Source: an uncultured Allobosea sp. (GTDB taxonomy: Bacteria > Pseudomonadota > Alphaproteobacteria > Rhizobiales > Beijerinckiaceae). Taken from it: a DNA stretch of 39,007 bases. The stretch is from NCBI RefSeq assembly GCF_945957345.1, contig NZ_CAMFKW010000048.1, positions 1 to 39,007 on the forward strand. The letters run 5' to 3'. The position numbers were made by a program, and so were the translations under genes. A model generated the notes under the pieces. That model did not search any database. It saw nothing but the letters and a program-made list of their open reading frames with translations, and had not been told where the DNA came from. Below, piece after piece: positions 8,355-16,895 of the stretch; within the stretch, counting starts at the first letter, position 1, and every line of letters begins with the position of its first letter.

Positions 8355-8467
8355 GAGCATTGTGCAAAAAGTGGGTACCGGTTTTTGCTGAAACAATGCT
8401 CCAAGTTTTTGAGATCGATCACGTTTTTCGCCTTCTGACAATTTCGTCAGAAGGCGACGTGGTCGAT
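8355..8467. repeat. AGAGCAT-type rhizobial palindromic repeat with attached long hairpin, copy A
   Basis: The first part pairs GAGCATTG (8355-8362) with CAATGCTC (8394-8401) and GCAAAAA (8364-8370) with TTTTTGC (8382-8388), around a GTGGGTACCG core. The second part is a long hairpin: CGCCTTCTGAC (8429-8439), loop AATTTC, GTCAGAAGGCG (8446-8456), extended outside by ATCGATCACGT/ACGTGGTCGAT with a TTTT bulge. A relative lies at 19928-20027. The core resembles a repeat widely scattered between genes in Hyphomicrobiales (from memory). Confidence 0.82.
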
Positions 8468-8535
8468 GCCACCCACTTGCAGGAACCCGGTCCGCGGTCC
8501 GATAAGAACCGCCTGCCTGCAACAGGAAGCCTGTC

Positions 8536-9474
8536 ATGAGCCTCAACGTCGCCATCCAGATGGACCCGATCGAGCGCATCCGGATCGCCGGGGATACCGG
8601 CTTCGCGCTGATGCTGGAAGCGCAGGCGCGCGGCCATAACCTCTACACCTACACGCCCGACAAGCTCTCGATGCGCGACGGCAAGGTCACCGCGCCGATG
8701 CGCCCGGTGAAGGTGCGCGACGTCGAAGGTGACTATTTCACGGCCGGTGCCGAGGAGAAGATCGACCTGTCCACGCTGGACGTGGTGCTGCTCCGGCAGG
8801 ACCCGCCCTTCGACATGGCCTATGTCACCACGACGCACATGCTCGAGCGCATCCACCCGAAGACGCTGGTGGTCAACGACCCGACCTCGGTGCGCAACGC
8901 CCCCGAGAAGATTCTCGTCACCCATTTCCCGGAACTGATGCCGCCGACCCTGATCACCCGCGACAAGGCGGAGATCGAGGCCTTCCGCGACGAGCATGGC
9001 GAGATCGTCATGAAGCCGCTCTACGGCCATGGCGGCGCGACCGTGTTCAAGACCAGCAGGACCGATCCGAATTTCGGCTCGCTCTTCGACCTGTTCAGCA
9101 ACCTCTTCCGCGAGCCCTGGGTGGTGCAGGGCTTCATCAAGGAGGTCACCGAGGGCGACAAGCGCATCATCCTGATCGACGGCAAGGCGGCCGGCGCCGT
9201 CAACCGCGTCCCGGCGGTCGGCGATCTCCGCGCCAACATGGTGCGCGGCGGCGCGGCCCGCCCGACCGACCTGTCGAAGCAGGAGCTTGCGATCTGCGAG
9301 GCGATCGGCCCGACCTTGCGCGAGCGCGGCCTGCTCTTGGTCGGCATCGACGTGATCCACGGCAAGCTCACCGAGATCAACGTCACCGCGCCCACCGGCG
9401 TGCGCGCCATCAAGAAGCTCGGCGGCCCGGATCTCGCGGCGCAGCTCTTCGACGTGATCGAGAGCAAGCGCTGA
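8536..9474 (+). CDS. gshB: Glutathione synthetase
   Basis: This 312-residue cytoplasmic ATP-grasp enzyme joins gamma-glutamylcysteine and glycine, the last step of glutathione synthesis. It has the GshB pattern throughout: IAIQMDPI-like start, [32 protein letters not shown], the ATP-grasp glycine-rich loop [45 protein letters not shown] and the C-terminal metal/ATP site [19 protein letters not shown]. Length is normal for the family. The ATG follows AGGAAG (8524-8529) at seven bases' spacing. It stands alone as a unit after the repeat at 8355 and is followed by a second repeat and a convergent gene. Confidence 0.96.
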   Translation: MSLNVAIQMDPIERIRIAGDTGFALMLEAQARGHNLYTYTPDKLSMRDGKVTAPMRPVKVRDVEGDYFTAGAEEKIDLSTLDVVLLRQDPPFDMAYVTTTHMLERIHPKTLVVNDPTSVRNAPEKILVTHFPELMPPTLITRDKAEIEAFRDEHGEIVMKPLYGHGGATVFKTSRTDPNFGSLFDLFSNLFREPWVVQGFIKEVTEGDKRIILIDGKAAGAVNRVPAVGDLRANMVRGGAARPTDLSKQELAICEAIGPTLRERGLLLVGIDVIHGKLTEINVTAPTGVRAIKKLGGPDLAAQLFDVIESKR

Positions 9475-9533
9475 GGTTTCCAGCTTCGGCCATCTGGGGA
9501 CAGGCTCCCTGAACAGCCGCGCGGCCTCCCGCA

Positions 9534-9627
9534 CGTCATGCTCGCCCTTGTGGCGAGCATCCGCGTCTTGAACACTCCATTGTATGACTGAAGACGTGGA
9601 TGGTCGGGACGAGCCCGACCATGACGG
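9534..9627. repeat. Dispersed four-way-junction palindromic element, copy 2
   Basis: Same layout as the element at 3084: ends CGTCATG/CATGACG, hairpin A GCTCGCC-CTTGT-GGCGAGC, central pair CCGCGTCTT/AAGACGTGG (one mismatch) and hairpin B GGTCGGG-ACGAG-CCCGACC. It fills the gap between the convergent gshB and moeB-like genes, ending seven bases before the moeB-like stop. Confidence 0.9.
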
Positions 9628-9633
9628 AAGCAC

Positions 9634-10416
9634 TCAGGCCGCGACGCCGCTGCCGTTCAGCGGGTTTGCCTCGTCCCAGCCGTAGCGCAGGGTCTCGAAG
9701 CGCATCGTCAGCGCATCGACCAGCAGGAGCTTGCCGACGAGCGATTCGCCGAAGCCGGTGATGGCGCGCACCACCTCCAGCGCCATCAGCGAGCCGATCA
9801 CGCCGGGCAGGGCGCCGAGCACGCCGGCTTCCGCGCAGGTCGGGATCGCGCCAGGCGGCGGCGCTTCCGGGAAGAGGCAGCGCCAGGTCGGGTTCGGCTT
9901 TCCGTCCGGCCCGCTCTCATGGGCGCGGATCGTGGTCAGCGAGCCATCGAAGCGGCCGAGCGCGCCCATCACCACCGGCTTGTGCTCGTGGAAACAGGCG
10001 TCGGTCACGGCATAGCGCGTCGCGAAATTGTCGGAGCCCTCGGCGACGACGTCGTAGAAGGCGATCATCGCGCGGGCGTTATGGGGGTCGAGCCGTGTGA
10101 CATGCTCCTCGACCACGACATTCGGGTTGAGATTGCGCACGAAGCGGGCAGCGACCACCGCCTTGTGCGCGCCGATATCCTCGCTTGTGAAGATGGTCTG
10201 GCGCTGCAGGTTCGAGAGCGAGACGATGTCGTCGTCGACGATGCCGATCTTGCCGATGCCGGCGGCAGCCAGATACTGGATCAGCGGTGCGCCGAGCCCG
10301 CCGGCACCGATGACCAGCACGCGCGCGTTCTTCAGGCGTTGCTGCCCCGGCCCGCCGATCTCCGGCAGGACGATATGGCGCGCATAGCGCTCGATCTCGT
10401 CATCGTTCAGCATCAT
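9634..10416 (-). CDS. moeB: MoeB/ThiF/HesA-family sulfur-carrier adenylyltransferase
   Basis: This 260-residue E1-like enzyme is expected to adenylate the C-terminus of a sulfur carrier such as MoaD or ThiS. It has the Rossmann loop VLVIGAGGLGAP (about 33-44), the arginine/asparagine motif SLSNLQRQTIF, GSDNFATRYAVTDAC and the conserved cysteine of IPTCAEAGVLG. The zinc tetrad of E. coli MoeB is mostly missing: the first CxxC appears as TWRC, and the C-terminal CxxC is absent (the protein ends NPLNGSGVAA). Stability or partner specificity may therefore differ. The start MMLNDDEIERYARH fits the family. No other cofactor gene is adjacent, so Mo-cofactor and thiamine roles cannot be separated. 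Confidence 0.85.
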   Translation of the reverse strand: MMLNDDEIERYARHIVLPEIGGPGQQRLKNARVLVIGAGGLGAPLIQYLAAAGIGKIGIVDDDIVSLSNLQRQTIFTSEDIGAHKAVVAARFVRNLNPNVVVEEHVTRLDPHNARAMIAFYDVVAEGSDNFATRYAVTDACFHEHKPVVMGALGRFDGSLTTIRAHESGPDGKPNPTWRCLFPEAPPPGAIPTCAEAGVLGALPGVIGSLMALEVVRAITGFGESLVGKLLLVDALTMRFETLRYGWDEANPLNGSGVAA

Positions 10417-10587
10417 GGATGACAGCCTAAGGCCGGTGGCCGCCTTTCGGCAATCGCCATGCCGGCCCGGCCGCACCCTCGCGACGATCATGACCTTCCG
10501 CCAGCTTGGCCGCGCCGTCGAGCCATGCCATCGTGGCGCCATCGAGGGCCGGACAACGGCGCCCGGCTGCAACAGGGGATCGGTTCG

Positions 10588-11592
10588 ATGCGTTTGGGTT
10601 CTTTCGCGGCGGCGCTCGCCGGCGTTGCGCTATCGGCTGTCGTGGCTTTCGCGCAATCGCAGCCGATCAAGCCGGCTATCGTCTATGACAAGGGCGGCAA
10701 GTTCGACAAATCCTTCAACGAGGGCGTCTTCATCGGCGCCGACAAGTTCAAGAAGGAGACCGGCGTCGATTTCCGCGATTTCGAGCCGACCAACGACGCG
10801 CAGATCGAGCAGGCGCTCCGCCGCTTCGCCCGCGACGGCCATTCGCCGATCATCGCGGTCGGCTTCTCCCAGGCGACCGCCCTGCAGAAGGTCGCGGCCG
10901 AGTTCCCGAACCTGAAATTCACGATCATCGACATGGTCGTCGAGCTGCCGAACGTGCAGTCGGTCGTCTTCAAGGAGCATGAGGGCTCCTATCTGGTCGG
11001 CCTGCTCGCCGCGATGGCCTCGAAGACCGGCAAGGTCGGGTTCGTCGGCGGCATGGATATCCCGCTGATCCGCAAATTCGCCTGCGGTTATGTCCAGGGC
11101 GTCAAGGCCGGCAAGGCCGATGCCGAGATCTTCCAGAACATGACCGGCTCGACCCCGGCCGCCTGGAACGACCCGGTCAAGGGCGGCGAGCTCGCCAAGT
11201 CGCAGATCGATCGCGGCGCCGACGTGGTTTATCACGCCGCCGGCGGCACCGGCATCGGCGTGCTCCGTGCCGTGGCGGATGCCGGCAAGCTCGGTATCGG
11301 CGTCGATTCCAACCAGAACGCCCTGCATCCAGGCAAGGTGCTGACCTCGATGCTCAAGCGCGTCGACATCGCCGCCTACAACTCCTTCAAGGCGGCGCAG
11401 GACGGTTCCTGGAAGCCGGGCGTCTCCGTGCTCGGCCTGAAGGAGGACGGCATCGACTGGGCGCTGGACGACAACAACAAGGCCCTGATCACGCCGGAGA
11501 TGAAGGCGGCTGCCGACAAGGCCAAGGCCGACATCATCGCCGGCACGGTCAAGGTCCACGACTACATGTCCGATCAGAAATGCACGATGTGA
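10588..11592 (+). CDS. BMP-family ABC transporter substrate-binding protein, nucleoside-type
   Basis: This 334-residue periplasmic protein is first in the nucleoside operon. A Sec signal peptide ends at about residue 22 (VVAFA-QSQ). There is no lipobox cysteine, unlike PnrA/Bmp lipoproteins of Gram-positives and spirochaetes. The mature part shows BMP-family features: IVYDKGGKFDKSFNEGVFIG near the start, then VVFKEHEGSYLVGLLAAMAS, VGFVGGMDIPLIRKFACGYVQG and VYHAAGGTGIGVLRA. Family members bind purine and pyrimidine nucleosides, which agrees with the salvage enzymes downstream. ATG 10588 follows AGGGGA at nine bases. Confidence 0.9.
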   Translation: MRLGSFAAALAGVALSAVVAFAQSQPIKPAIVYDKGGKFDKSFNEGVFIGADKFKKETGVDFRDFEPTNDAQIEQALRRFARDGHSPIIAVGFSQATALQKVAAEFPNLKFTIIDMVVELPNVQSVVFKEHEGSYLVGLLAAMASKTGKVGFVGGMDIPLIRKFACGYVQGVKAGKADAEIFQNMTGSTPAAWNDPVKGGELAKSQIDRGADVVYHAAGGTGIGVLRAVADAGKLGIGVDSNQNALHPGKVLTSMLKRVDIAAYNSFKAAQDGSWKPGVSVLGLKEDGIDWALDDNNKALITPEMKAAADKAKADIIAGTVKVHDYMSDQKCTM

Positions 11593-11608
11593 GGCGCGGA
11601 CAGCTCCC

Positions 11609-13135
11609 TTGAGTTCTGCGCCCGCCATCGAGCTCGTCGGCATCTCCAAGCGCTTCGGCCCGGTCGCCGCCAACAGGGACGTGTCCCTTTCGGTCGCCGC
11701 CGGCTCGATTCATGGCATCGTCGGCGAGAACGGCGCCGGCAAGTCGACGCTGATGTCGATCCTCTACGGCTTCTACGAGGCCGATGCCGGCGAGATCAGG
11801 ATCGCGGGTGAACCACGCCGCATCCGCTCCTCGGCCGATGCGATCGCGGCCGGGATCGGCATGGTCCACCAGCATTTCATGCTGGTGGAGACGCTGAGCG
11901 TGGTCGAGAATGTCGTGCTCGGCGCCGAAGGCGGGGCGTTGCTCAAGGGCGGCGTCGGCAAGGCGCGCGCGGCGCTCGCAAAACTCTCGCAGGACTATGG
12001 CCTGGCGATCGACCCCGATGCCATCGTCGGGGAACTCTCCGTCGGCCTCCAGCAGCGCGTCGAGATCCTGAAGGCGCTCTATCGCGGCGCCGAGATCATG
12101 ATTCTCGACGAACCCACGGCGGTGCTCACCCCGGCCGAGGCCGACCAGCTCTTCGCCCTGCTCCGGGCGTTGAAGGCGCAGGGCAAGACGGTGATCCTGA
12201 TCACCCACAAGCTGCGCGAGATCATGGACGTGACCGATCGCGTCTCGGTGATGCGCCGGGGCGAGATGGTCGCCCATGTCGCGACAGCCGAAACCTCGCC
12301 GCCGGCTCTGGCCGAGGCGATGGTTGGCCGGCGCGTACTGCTGCGCGTCGAAAAGCGACCGCGCGAGCGCGGCGCGCCGGTGCTGGAAGCGGTCGGCCTC
12401 TCCTGCCGCGACGCGCGCGGCACAGAGACGCTGAAGGACGTGAATCTGACACTCCATGCCGGCGAGATCGTCGGCATCGCCGGCGTCGCCGGCAACGGCC
12501 AGAGCGAATTGCTGGAGGTGCTGGCCGGGCTGATCCAGCCGAGCCGTGGCGTGATCCGCCTCGGCGGGCAGATTCTTTCAGCGGCCGACCGTCATCCGGC
12601 GCGATTACGCGATCTGGGCCTGATGCATATCCCCGAGGATCGCCATCGCAGCGGCCTCGTCACCGCTTTTTCCGCGGCCGATAACGCCATTCTCGGCTAC
12701 CAGCACGATCCCGCTTTCGGCGCCGGGCCGCTGCTTTCGCCGGCCCGCATCGATGCCCATGCCCGCGAGGCCTTTGCGGCTTACGACGTGCGCCCGCCGG
12801 ATCCGGCGCTGAAGACGGCGAAATTCTCCGGCGGCAACCAGCAGAAGATCGTGCTCGCCCGCGAGATCGAGCGGGGTCCCAAAGTGCTGCTCGTCGGCCA
12901 GCCGACACGTGGCGTCGATATCGGTGCGATCGAGTTCATCCATCGCCGCCTGGTTGCTTTGCGCGATCAGGGCGTCGCGATCCTGCTCGTCTCGGTCGAG
13001 CTTGAGGAGGTGATGGCACTCTCCGACCGAATCATCGCCATGTGCGGCGGCCGGATCACCGGCGAGCGGGCAGCCGAGACCGCCGACGAGCGCGATCTCG
13101 GCCTGCTGATGGCGGGCATCGAGGAGGCCGCATGA
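11609..13135 (+). CDS. Nucleoside/sugar ABC transporter ATP-binding protein (two ABC domains)
   Basis: This 508-residue ATPase has two fused nucleotide-binding domains, as in NupA/RbsA-type importers. Domain 1 has Walker A GENGAGKST (about 38-46), signature LSVGLQQRVE and Walker B IMILDEPTAVL. Domain 2 has the degenerate Walker A GVAGNGQSE, signature FSGGNQQKIV and LLVGQPTRGVDIGA. One catalytic site is therefore expected to be weak, as is usual in this class. It begins with TTG at 11609, 16 bases after the binding-protein stop; no ATG lies nearby in frame. Its stop overlaps the ATG of the next gene (ATGA). Confidence 0.93.
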   Translation: MSSAPAIELVGISKRFGPVAANRDVSLSVAAGSIHGIVGENGAGKSTLMSILYGFYEADAGEIRIAGEPRRIRSSADAIAAGIGMVHQHFMLVETLSVVENVVLGAEGGALLKGGVGKARAALAKLSQDYGLAIDPDAIVGELSVGLQQRVEILKALYRGAEIMILDEPTAVLTPAEADQLFALLRALKAQGKTVILITHKLREIMDVTDRVSVMRRGEMVAHVATAETSPPALAEAMVGRRVLLRVEKRPRERGAPVLEAVGLSCRDARGTETLKDVNLTLHAGEIVGIAGVAGNGQSELLEVLAGLIQPSRGVIRLGGQILSAADRHPARLRDLGLMHIPEDRHRSGLVTAFSAADNAILGYQHDPAFGAGPLLSPARIDAHAREAFAAYDVRPPDPALKTAKFSGGNQQKIVLAREIERGPKVLLVGQPTRGVDIGAIEFIHRRLVALRDQGVAILLVSVELEEVMALSDRIIAMCGGRITGERAAETADERDLGLLMAGIEEAA

Positions 13136-13560
13136 TGGAGCAGAGATTGACATTGGTGACGCTCGGTGTCGGCGATCTCGGCCGGTCGCGGCGCTTCTAT
13201 GCCGCGCTGGGCTGGAACGAGATCGAGCCGCGGCAGGACAGCGTCGCCTTCTTCCAGCTGAACGGCATTGGCCTGTCGCTCTTTCCGAGGGCCGAACTGG
13301 CGAAGGATGCCGAGGTCGCGGACAGCGCCGCCGGCTTCTCCGGTATCACTCTCGCGCATAACCTGCGCAGCGAGGCGGAGGTCGATGCGCTGTTCGCGGA
13401 GATGGTTGCAGCGGGTGCGGCGGCGGTGAAATCGCCCCGAAAGGTCTTCTGGGGCGGCTATTCCGGCTATGTCGCCGATCCCGACGGGCATCTCTGGGAA
13501 ATCGCCCATAACCCCTTCTTCCCGCTCGACGGAGCCGGCAACGTGACGCTCGCCGGATGA
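13132..13560 (+). CDS. VOC (glyoxalase/bleomycin-resistance fold) family protein inside the nucleoside operon
   Basis: This 142-residue protein has the paired beta-alpha-beta-beta-beta modules of the vicinal oxygen chelate fold: LTLVTLGVGDLGRSRRFYAA at the N-terminus, and GYSGYVADPDGHLWEIAHN near the C-terminus with the usual metal-ligand glutamate. The first-strand position often held by His or Gln is Thr here, so metal binding may be incomplete. ATG 13132 overlaps the ATPase stop, and its own stop overlaps the permease start, so it is translationally locked between two transporter subunits. No specific reaction can be assigned. Removal of a reactive aldehyde from nucleoside breakdown, or a binding role, are guesses. 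Confidence 0.85.
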   Translation: MMEQRLTLVTLGVGDLGRSRRFYAALGWNEIEPRQDSVAFFQLNGIGLSLFPRAELAKDAEVADSAAGFSGITLAHNLRSEAEVDALFAEMVAAGAAAVKSPRKVFWGGYSGYVADPDGHLWEIAHNPFFPLDGAGNVTLAG

Positions 13561-14660
13561 GCGCCGCGCCCGTCGACCTCCCACGCTGGGCCGATGTCGC
13601 GATGGTGCCGCTGGTTTCGGTCGCGGCGGCTTTGCTCGTCGCCGGGCTCGTGGTCGTCGGCATCGGCGAGAATCCGCTGGAGGCGACGGCGCTGCTTCTG
13701 CGCGGCGCGCTCGGCAGCGCCGAGGGCATCGGCTTCACGCTCTACTACGCGACCAACTTCATCTTCACCGGGCTCGCGGTTGCCGTCGCCTTCCATGCCG
13801 GCCTGTTCAATATCGGCGGCGAGGGGCAGGCGACGGTCGCCGGCATTGCCATGGCGATCGCCTGCCTTGCGCTTCCCGCCCTGCCCGGCTTTCTCGCGGC
13901 GCCCTTCGCGATCCTGGCCGCCGCCGCTGGTGGCGCGGTTTACGCCTTCATCCCCGGCTGGCTCCAGGCCAGGCGGGGCAGTCATGTCGTCATCACCACG
14001 ATCATGCTGAACTTCGTCGCGGCGACGCTGATCGTCTATCTCTTGCGCGAGATCATCGGCAAGCCCGGCTCGATGCAGCCGGAAACGCCGGATTTCCCGG
14101 CACAGGCCGTGCTGACGCCGATGCATCAATGGCTGACGCCCTTCGGTATCGACCTGCCTTCGACCCCGCTGAACACAGCCTTCCTGCTGGCTCTGATGGC
14201 GCTGGTCGCCGTCTGGCTGCTGATCTGGCGCACGCGACTGGGTTATGCGATCCGCACCGTCGGCGCCAATCCGCGCGCCGCTGCCTATGCCGGTATCTCG
14301 CCAGCCGCCGTCACCATGATCGCCATGGCGATCTCGGGCGCGCTCGCTGGCGGGCTCGCGGTCAACGAGGCGCTTGGCGTCCAGCACCGGCTCGTGCTCG
14401 ATTTCACCGCAGGCTACGGCTTCGTCGGCATCGCGGTGGCTCTGATGGGGCGCGGCCACCCGGCCGGCGTCGGTCTCGCCGCTCTGCTCTTCGGCGTGCT
14501 CTACCAGGGCGGCGCCGAACTCTCCTTCGACAAGCCGGCCATCACCCGCGACATGGTCGTGGTCATCGGCGGCGTGCTCGTGCTTTTCGCCGGCGCGCTC
14601 GACGGGCTGTTCCGCCGGCTCGTGGCGAGGGTGCTGCGGGTCGGCGGAGGGGCGGCGTGA
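13557..14660 (+). CDS. Nucleoside ABC transporter permease 1 (BPD_transp_2 type)
   Basis: This 367-residue polytopic protein has about nine or ten membrane helices. It carries the family motifs FTGLAVAVAFHAGLFNIGGEGQ (about 62-83) and TVGANPRAAAYAGIS, the cytoplasmic coupling stretch. It pairs with the next gene to form a heteromeric channel, as in NupB/NupC-like nucleoside importers. The start overlaps the VOC gene stop (ATGA), and the stop shares one base with the second permease start. Confidence 0.92.
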   Translation: MSAAPVDLPRWADVAMVPLVSVAAALLVAGLVVVGIGENPLEATALLLRGALGSAEGIGFTLYYATNFIFTGLAVAVAFHAGLFNIGGEGQATVAGIAMAIACLALPALPGFLAAPFAILAAAAGGAVYAFIPGWLQARRGSHVVITTIMLNFVAATLIVYLLREIIGKPGSMQPETPDFPAQAVLTPMHQWLTPFGIDLPSTPLNTAFLLALMALVAVWLLIWRTRLGYAIRTVGANPRAAAYAGISPAAVTMIAMAISGALAGGLAVNEALGVQHRLVLDFTAGYGFVGIAVALMGRGHPAGVGLAALLFGVLYQGGAELSFDKPAITRDMVVVIGGVLVLFAGALDGLFRRLVARVLRVGGGAA

Positions 14661-15634
14661 TGGACCTGCTCCAGACAATCGCCGTCGTGCTCGATTCGAT
14701 GATCCGGCTCTCGATCCCTCTGATCTGCGCGGCCATGGCGGGTTTGTGGTCGGAGCGGGCCGGCGTCGTCGATATCGGTCTCGAAGGCAAGATGCTGATC
14801 GCCGCCTTCGCCTCGGCGGTTGCTGCCTTCGTCACGGGCTCGGCCTGGGCCGGGCTCGGCGCCGGCATTCTGGCATCGCTGGCGCTGGCACTGGTCTATG
14901 GCTTCGCCGCGATTACCTGGCGCGGTAACCAGATCGTCTCCGGCGTCGCCGTCAACATGCTGGCGGCGGGGCTCACCGTCATCCTCGGTAATGCCTGGTA
15001 CGGGCAGGGCGGGCGCACCCCTTCGCTCGAAGGCGCGGCCCGCTTCGGCGAGCTCACCTTGCCCTTCGCCGGTTGGGCGCGCGCGAACGTGCCCGGCCTC
15101 GGCCTGTTCTATGACGAGGTCGTCTCGGGCCATGCCGCCCCGGCCTATCTCGCCTTCCTCTGCGTGCTCGTCACGGCCCTGGTGCTCAAGTGCACCCGCT
15201 TCGGCCTGCGCATCCGCGCCGTCGGCGAGAACCCGGCGGCGGTCGACACGGCCGGCATCTCGGTCGCGAGCTTGCGCTATGGCGCCGTCGCGATCTGTGG
15301 CGTGCTCTGCGGCATCGGCGGCACCTATCTCGCCGTCGCGCAATCCGCCGGTTTCCTGCCGCATATGACGGCGGGGCGCGGTTTTATCGCGCTCGCGGCC
15401 GTGATCTTCGCGAATTGGCGGCCCTGGCCCGCACTCGGCGCCTGCCTGCTCTTCGGCCTGCTCGATGCCATCGCAATCCGTCTCCAGGGCGTGACATTGC
15501 CCGGCATCGGCCTCGTGCCGGTGGAAGCGATCCAGGCCTTGCCCTATCTGATGACCATCGTCCTGCTCGCCGGCTTCATCGGCAAGGCGACGCCGCCCAA
15601 GGCCTCCGGCCTGCCCTATGTCAAGGAACGCTGA
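14660..15634 (+). CDS. Nucleoside ABC transporter permease 2 (BPD_transp_2 type)
   Basis: This 324-residue permease has about eight to ten helices and the motifs CAAMAGLWSERAGVVDIGLEG (about 24-44) and AVGENPAAVDTAGIS in the coupling loop, typical of the second membrane subunit of BMP-type nucleoside importers. ATG 14660 uses the last base of the preceding stop (TGATG), a strong sign of coupled translation. The 3' end overlaps one possible start of the cytidine deaminase gene. Confidence 0.92.
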   Translation: MDLLQTIAVVLDSMIRLSIPLICAAMAGLWSERAGVVDIGLEGKMLIAAFASAVAAFVTGSAWAGLGAGILASLALALVYGFAAITWRGNQIVSGVAVNMLAAGLTVILGNAWYGQGGRTPSLEGAARFGELTLPFAGWARANVPGLGLFYDEVVSGHAAPAYLAFLCVLVTALVLKCTRFGLRIRAVGENPAAVDTAGISVASLRYGAVAICGVLCGIGGTYLAVAQSAGFLPHMTAGRGFIALAAVIFANWRPWPALGACLLFGLLDAIAIRLQGVTLPGIGLVPVEAIQALPYLMTIVLLAGFIGKATPPKASGLPYVKER

Positions 15635-15635
15635 T

Positions 15636-16046
15636 TTGCCGGCCGATATCGATTTCGAGGCTCTGTTTGCCGCCGCCGCCGCCATCCAGCCGCGCGCCTA
15701 TGCGCCCTATTCGCGCTTCAAGGTCGGCACCGCACTGCTGGCCGATGATGGCGCCGTCCATGCCGGCTGCAATGTCGAGAACGCTGCCTATCCCGTCGGC
15801 TCCTGCGCCGAGGCCGGGGCGATAGCGGCCATGATCGCGGCCGGCGGCAAGGCGATCCGCGCCGTCGTAGTCTTCGGCGAAGGCGCCGAGCTGGTCACGC
15901 CCTGCGGCGCCTGCCGCCAGCGCATCCGCGAATTCGCCGCGCCGGAGACGCCGATCGCGGTCGCCGGCCCCGAGGGCATCCGGGCGCGGTTCACGCTGGA
16001 CGAGCTGTTGCCAGCCTCCTTCGGACCGGCCAATTTGCCGCGGTGA
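15636..16046 (+). CDS. cdd: Cytidine deaminase
   Basis: This zinc enzyme of about 136 residues deaminates cytidine and deoxycytidine to uridine and deoxyuridine. Family motifs are YAPYSRFKVGTALL, the catalytic CNVENAAYP (zinc cysteine and glutamate region), CAEAGAIAAM and the second zinc pair PCGACRQ. The length suits the homotetrameric form. The start is uncertain: TTG 15636 has AAGGAACG (15623-15630) at good spacing and gives a normal N-terminus. ATG 15618 would add six residues, overlap the permease by 17 bases and has no clear ribosome site. The enzyme feeds the pyrimidine branch of the operon. Confidence 0.93.
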   Translation: MPADIDFEALFAAAAAIQPRAYAPYSRFKVGTALLADDGAVHAGCNVENAAYPVGSCAEAGAIAAMIAAGGKAIRAVVVFGEGAELVTPCGACRQRIREFAAPETPIAVAGPEGIRARFTLDELLPASFGPANLPR

Positions 16047-16082
16047 TTTGGGCCGCGTCACGCGGCCGAAGGAGAGCGTGCG

Positions 16083-16892
16083 ATGGCGGCCGATCCGGCC
16101 TTCGACGAAGTGGCGTCCATCCTGGCGGAGCGGGGTGTCGATACGATCGACTGTGCGATCGTGCTCGGCACCGGCCTCGGCGCCGTCGCCGAGGAGGTCC
16201 AGGATGCGATCCGCATCCCCTATGCCGACCTGCCCGGCTTTCCGCGCGGCGAGGTCTCCGGCCATGCCCGCGAGCTCTGCTATGGCACGCTGCATGACCG
16301 CAAGGTGCTGATCTATCAGGGCCGCGCCCATTACTACGAGGGCGGCGATTCCGCGGTGATGCGCGTGCCGCTCGGCATGCTCACCGCCTTCGGCTCGCCG
16401 CCTTTGATCCTGACCAATGCGGCGGGCTCGCTTTCGGCGGAGATGCGTCCCGGCAGCCTTGCGATCATCACCGACCACATCAACCTGAACGGCCCCAACC
16501 CGCTCGTCGGCGACAAGGGCGATGGCCGCTTCGTGCCGTTGGTCGACGCCTATGACCCGCATTTGCGCGGCCGCTTCAAGCGCGCGGCGCAGAAGGCGAC
16601 GATCCCGCTCGGCGAGGGCGTCTACATGTGGTTCACGGGGCCGAGCTTCGAGACGCCGGCCGAGATTCGCATGGCGAAGCTGCTGGGCGCCGATCTCGTG
16701 GGCATGTCGACCGTGCCGGAGGTGATCCTGGCCCGGCGCTACGGCTTGCGCGTCGCCGGTCTCTCGATTGTCACCAATATGGGCGCAGGGCTCCATGGCG
16801 GCACGCCGCATCACACCGAGACCCGCGACGTTGCCGGCCTTGCGGCGGGCGCGCTCAGGCGCCTGCTGCGCGCCTTCCTGTCGGAGTTGTAA
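16083..16892 (+). CDS. Purine-nucleoside phosphorylase (trimeric PNP/MTAP family)
   Basis: This 269-residue enzyme cleaves purine nucleosides with phosphate to the base and (deoxy)ribose-1-phosphate. It belongs to the low-mass trimeric class: phosphate loop VLGTGLGAVAEE, GRAHYYEGGDSA, the purine-site region TNAAGSLS, GPSFETPAEIRMAKLLGADLVGMSTVPEV and the late VTNMGAGL. ATG 16083 has a strong AAGGAG (16069-16074). It is separated from cdd by only 36 bases and followed by deoC after three bases. Products enter the DeoC route only after phosphopentomutase, which this operon lacks. Confidence 0.93.
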   Translation: MAADPAFDEVASILAERGVDTIDCAIVLGTGLGAVAEEVQDAIRIPYADLPGFPRGEVSGHARELCYGTLHDRKVLIYQGRAHYYEGGDSAVMRVPLGMLTAFGSPPLILTNAAGSLSAEMRPGSLAIITDHINLNGPNPLVGDKGDGRFVPLVDAYDPHLRGRFKRAAQKATIPLGEGVYMWFTGPSFETPAEIRMAKLLGADLVGMSTVPEVILARRYGLRVAGLSIVTNMGAGLHGGTPHHTETRDVAGLAAGALRRLLRAFLSEL

Positions 16893-16895
16893 GCC

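Noticed and set aside
10417..10587. Possible riboswitch or strong promoter ahead of the nucleoside operon
   Set aside because: The 171 bases show no purine-riboswitch core, no clear -35/-10 pair and only short GC-rich complementarities. Apart from the AGGGGA ribosome site, nothing firm was seen.
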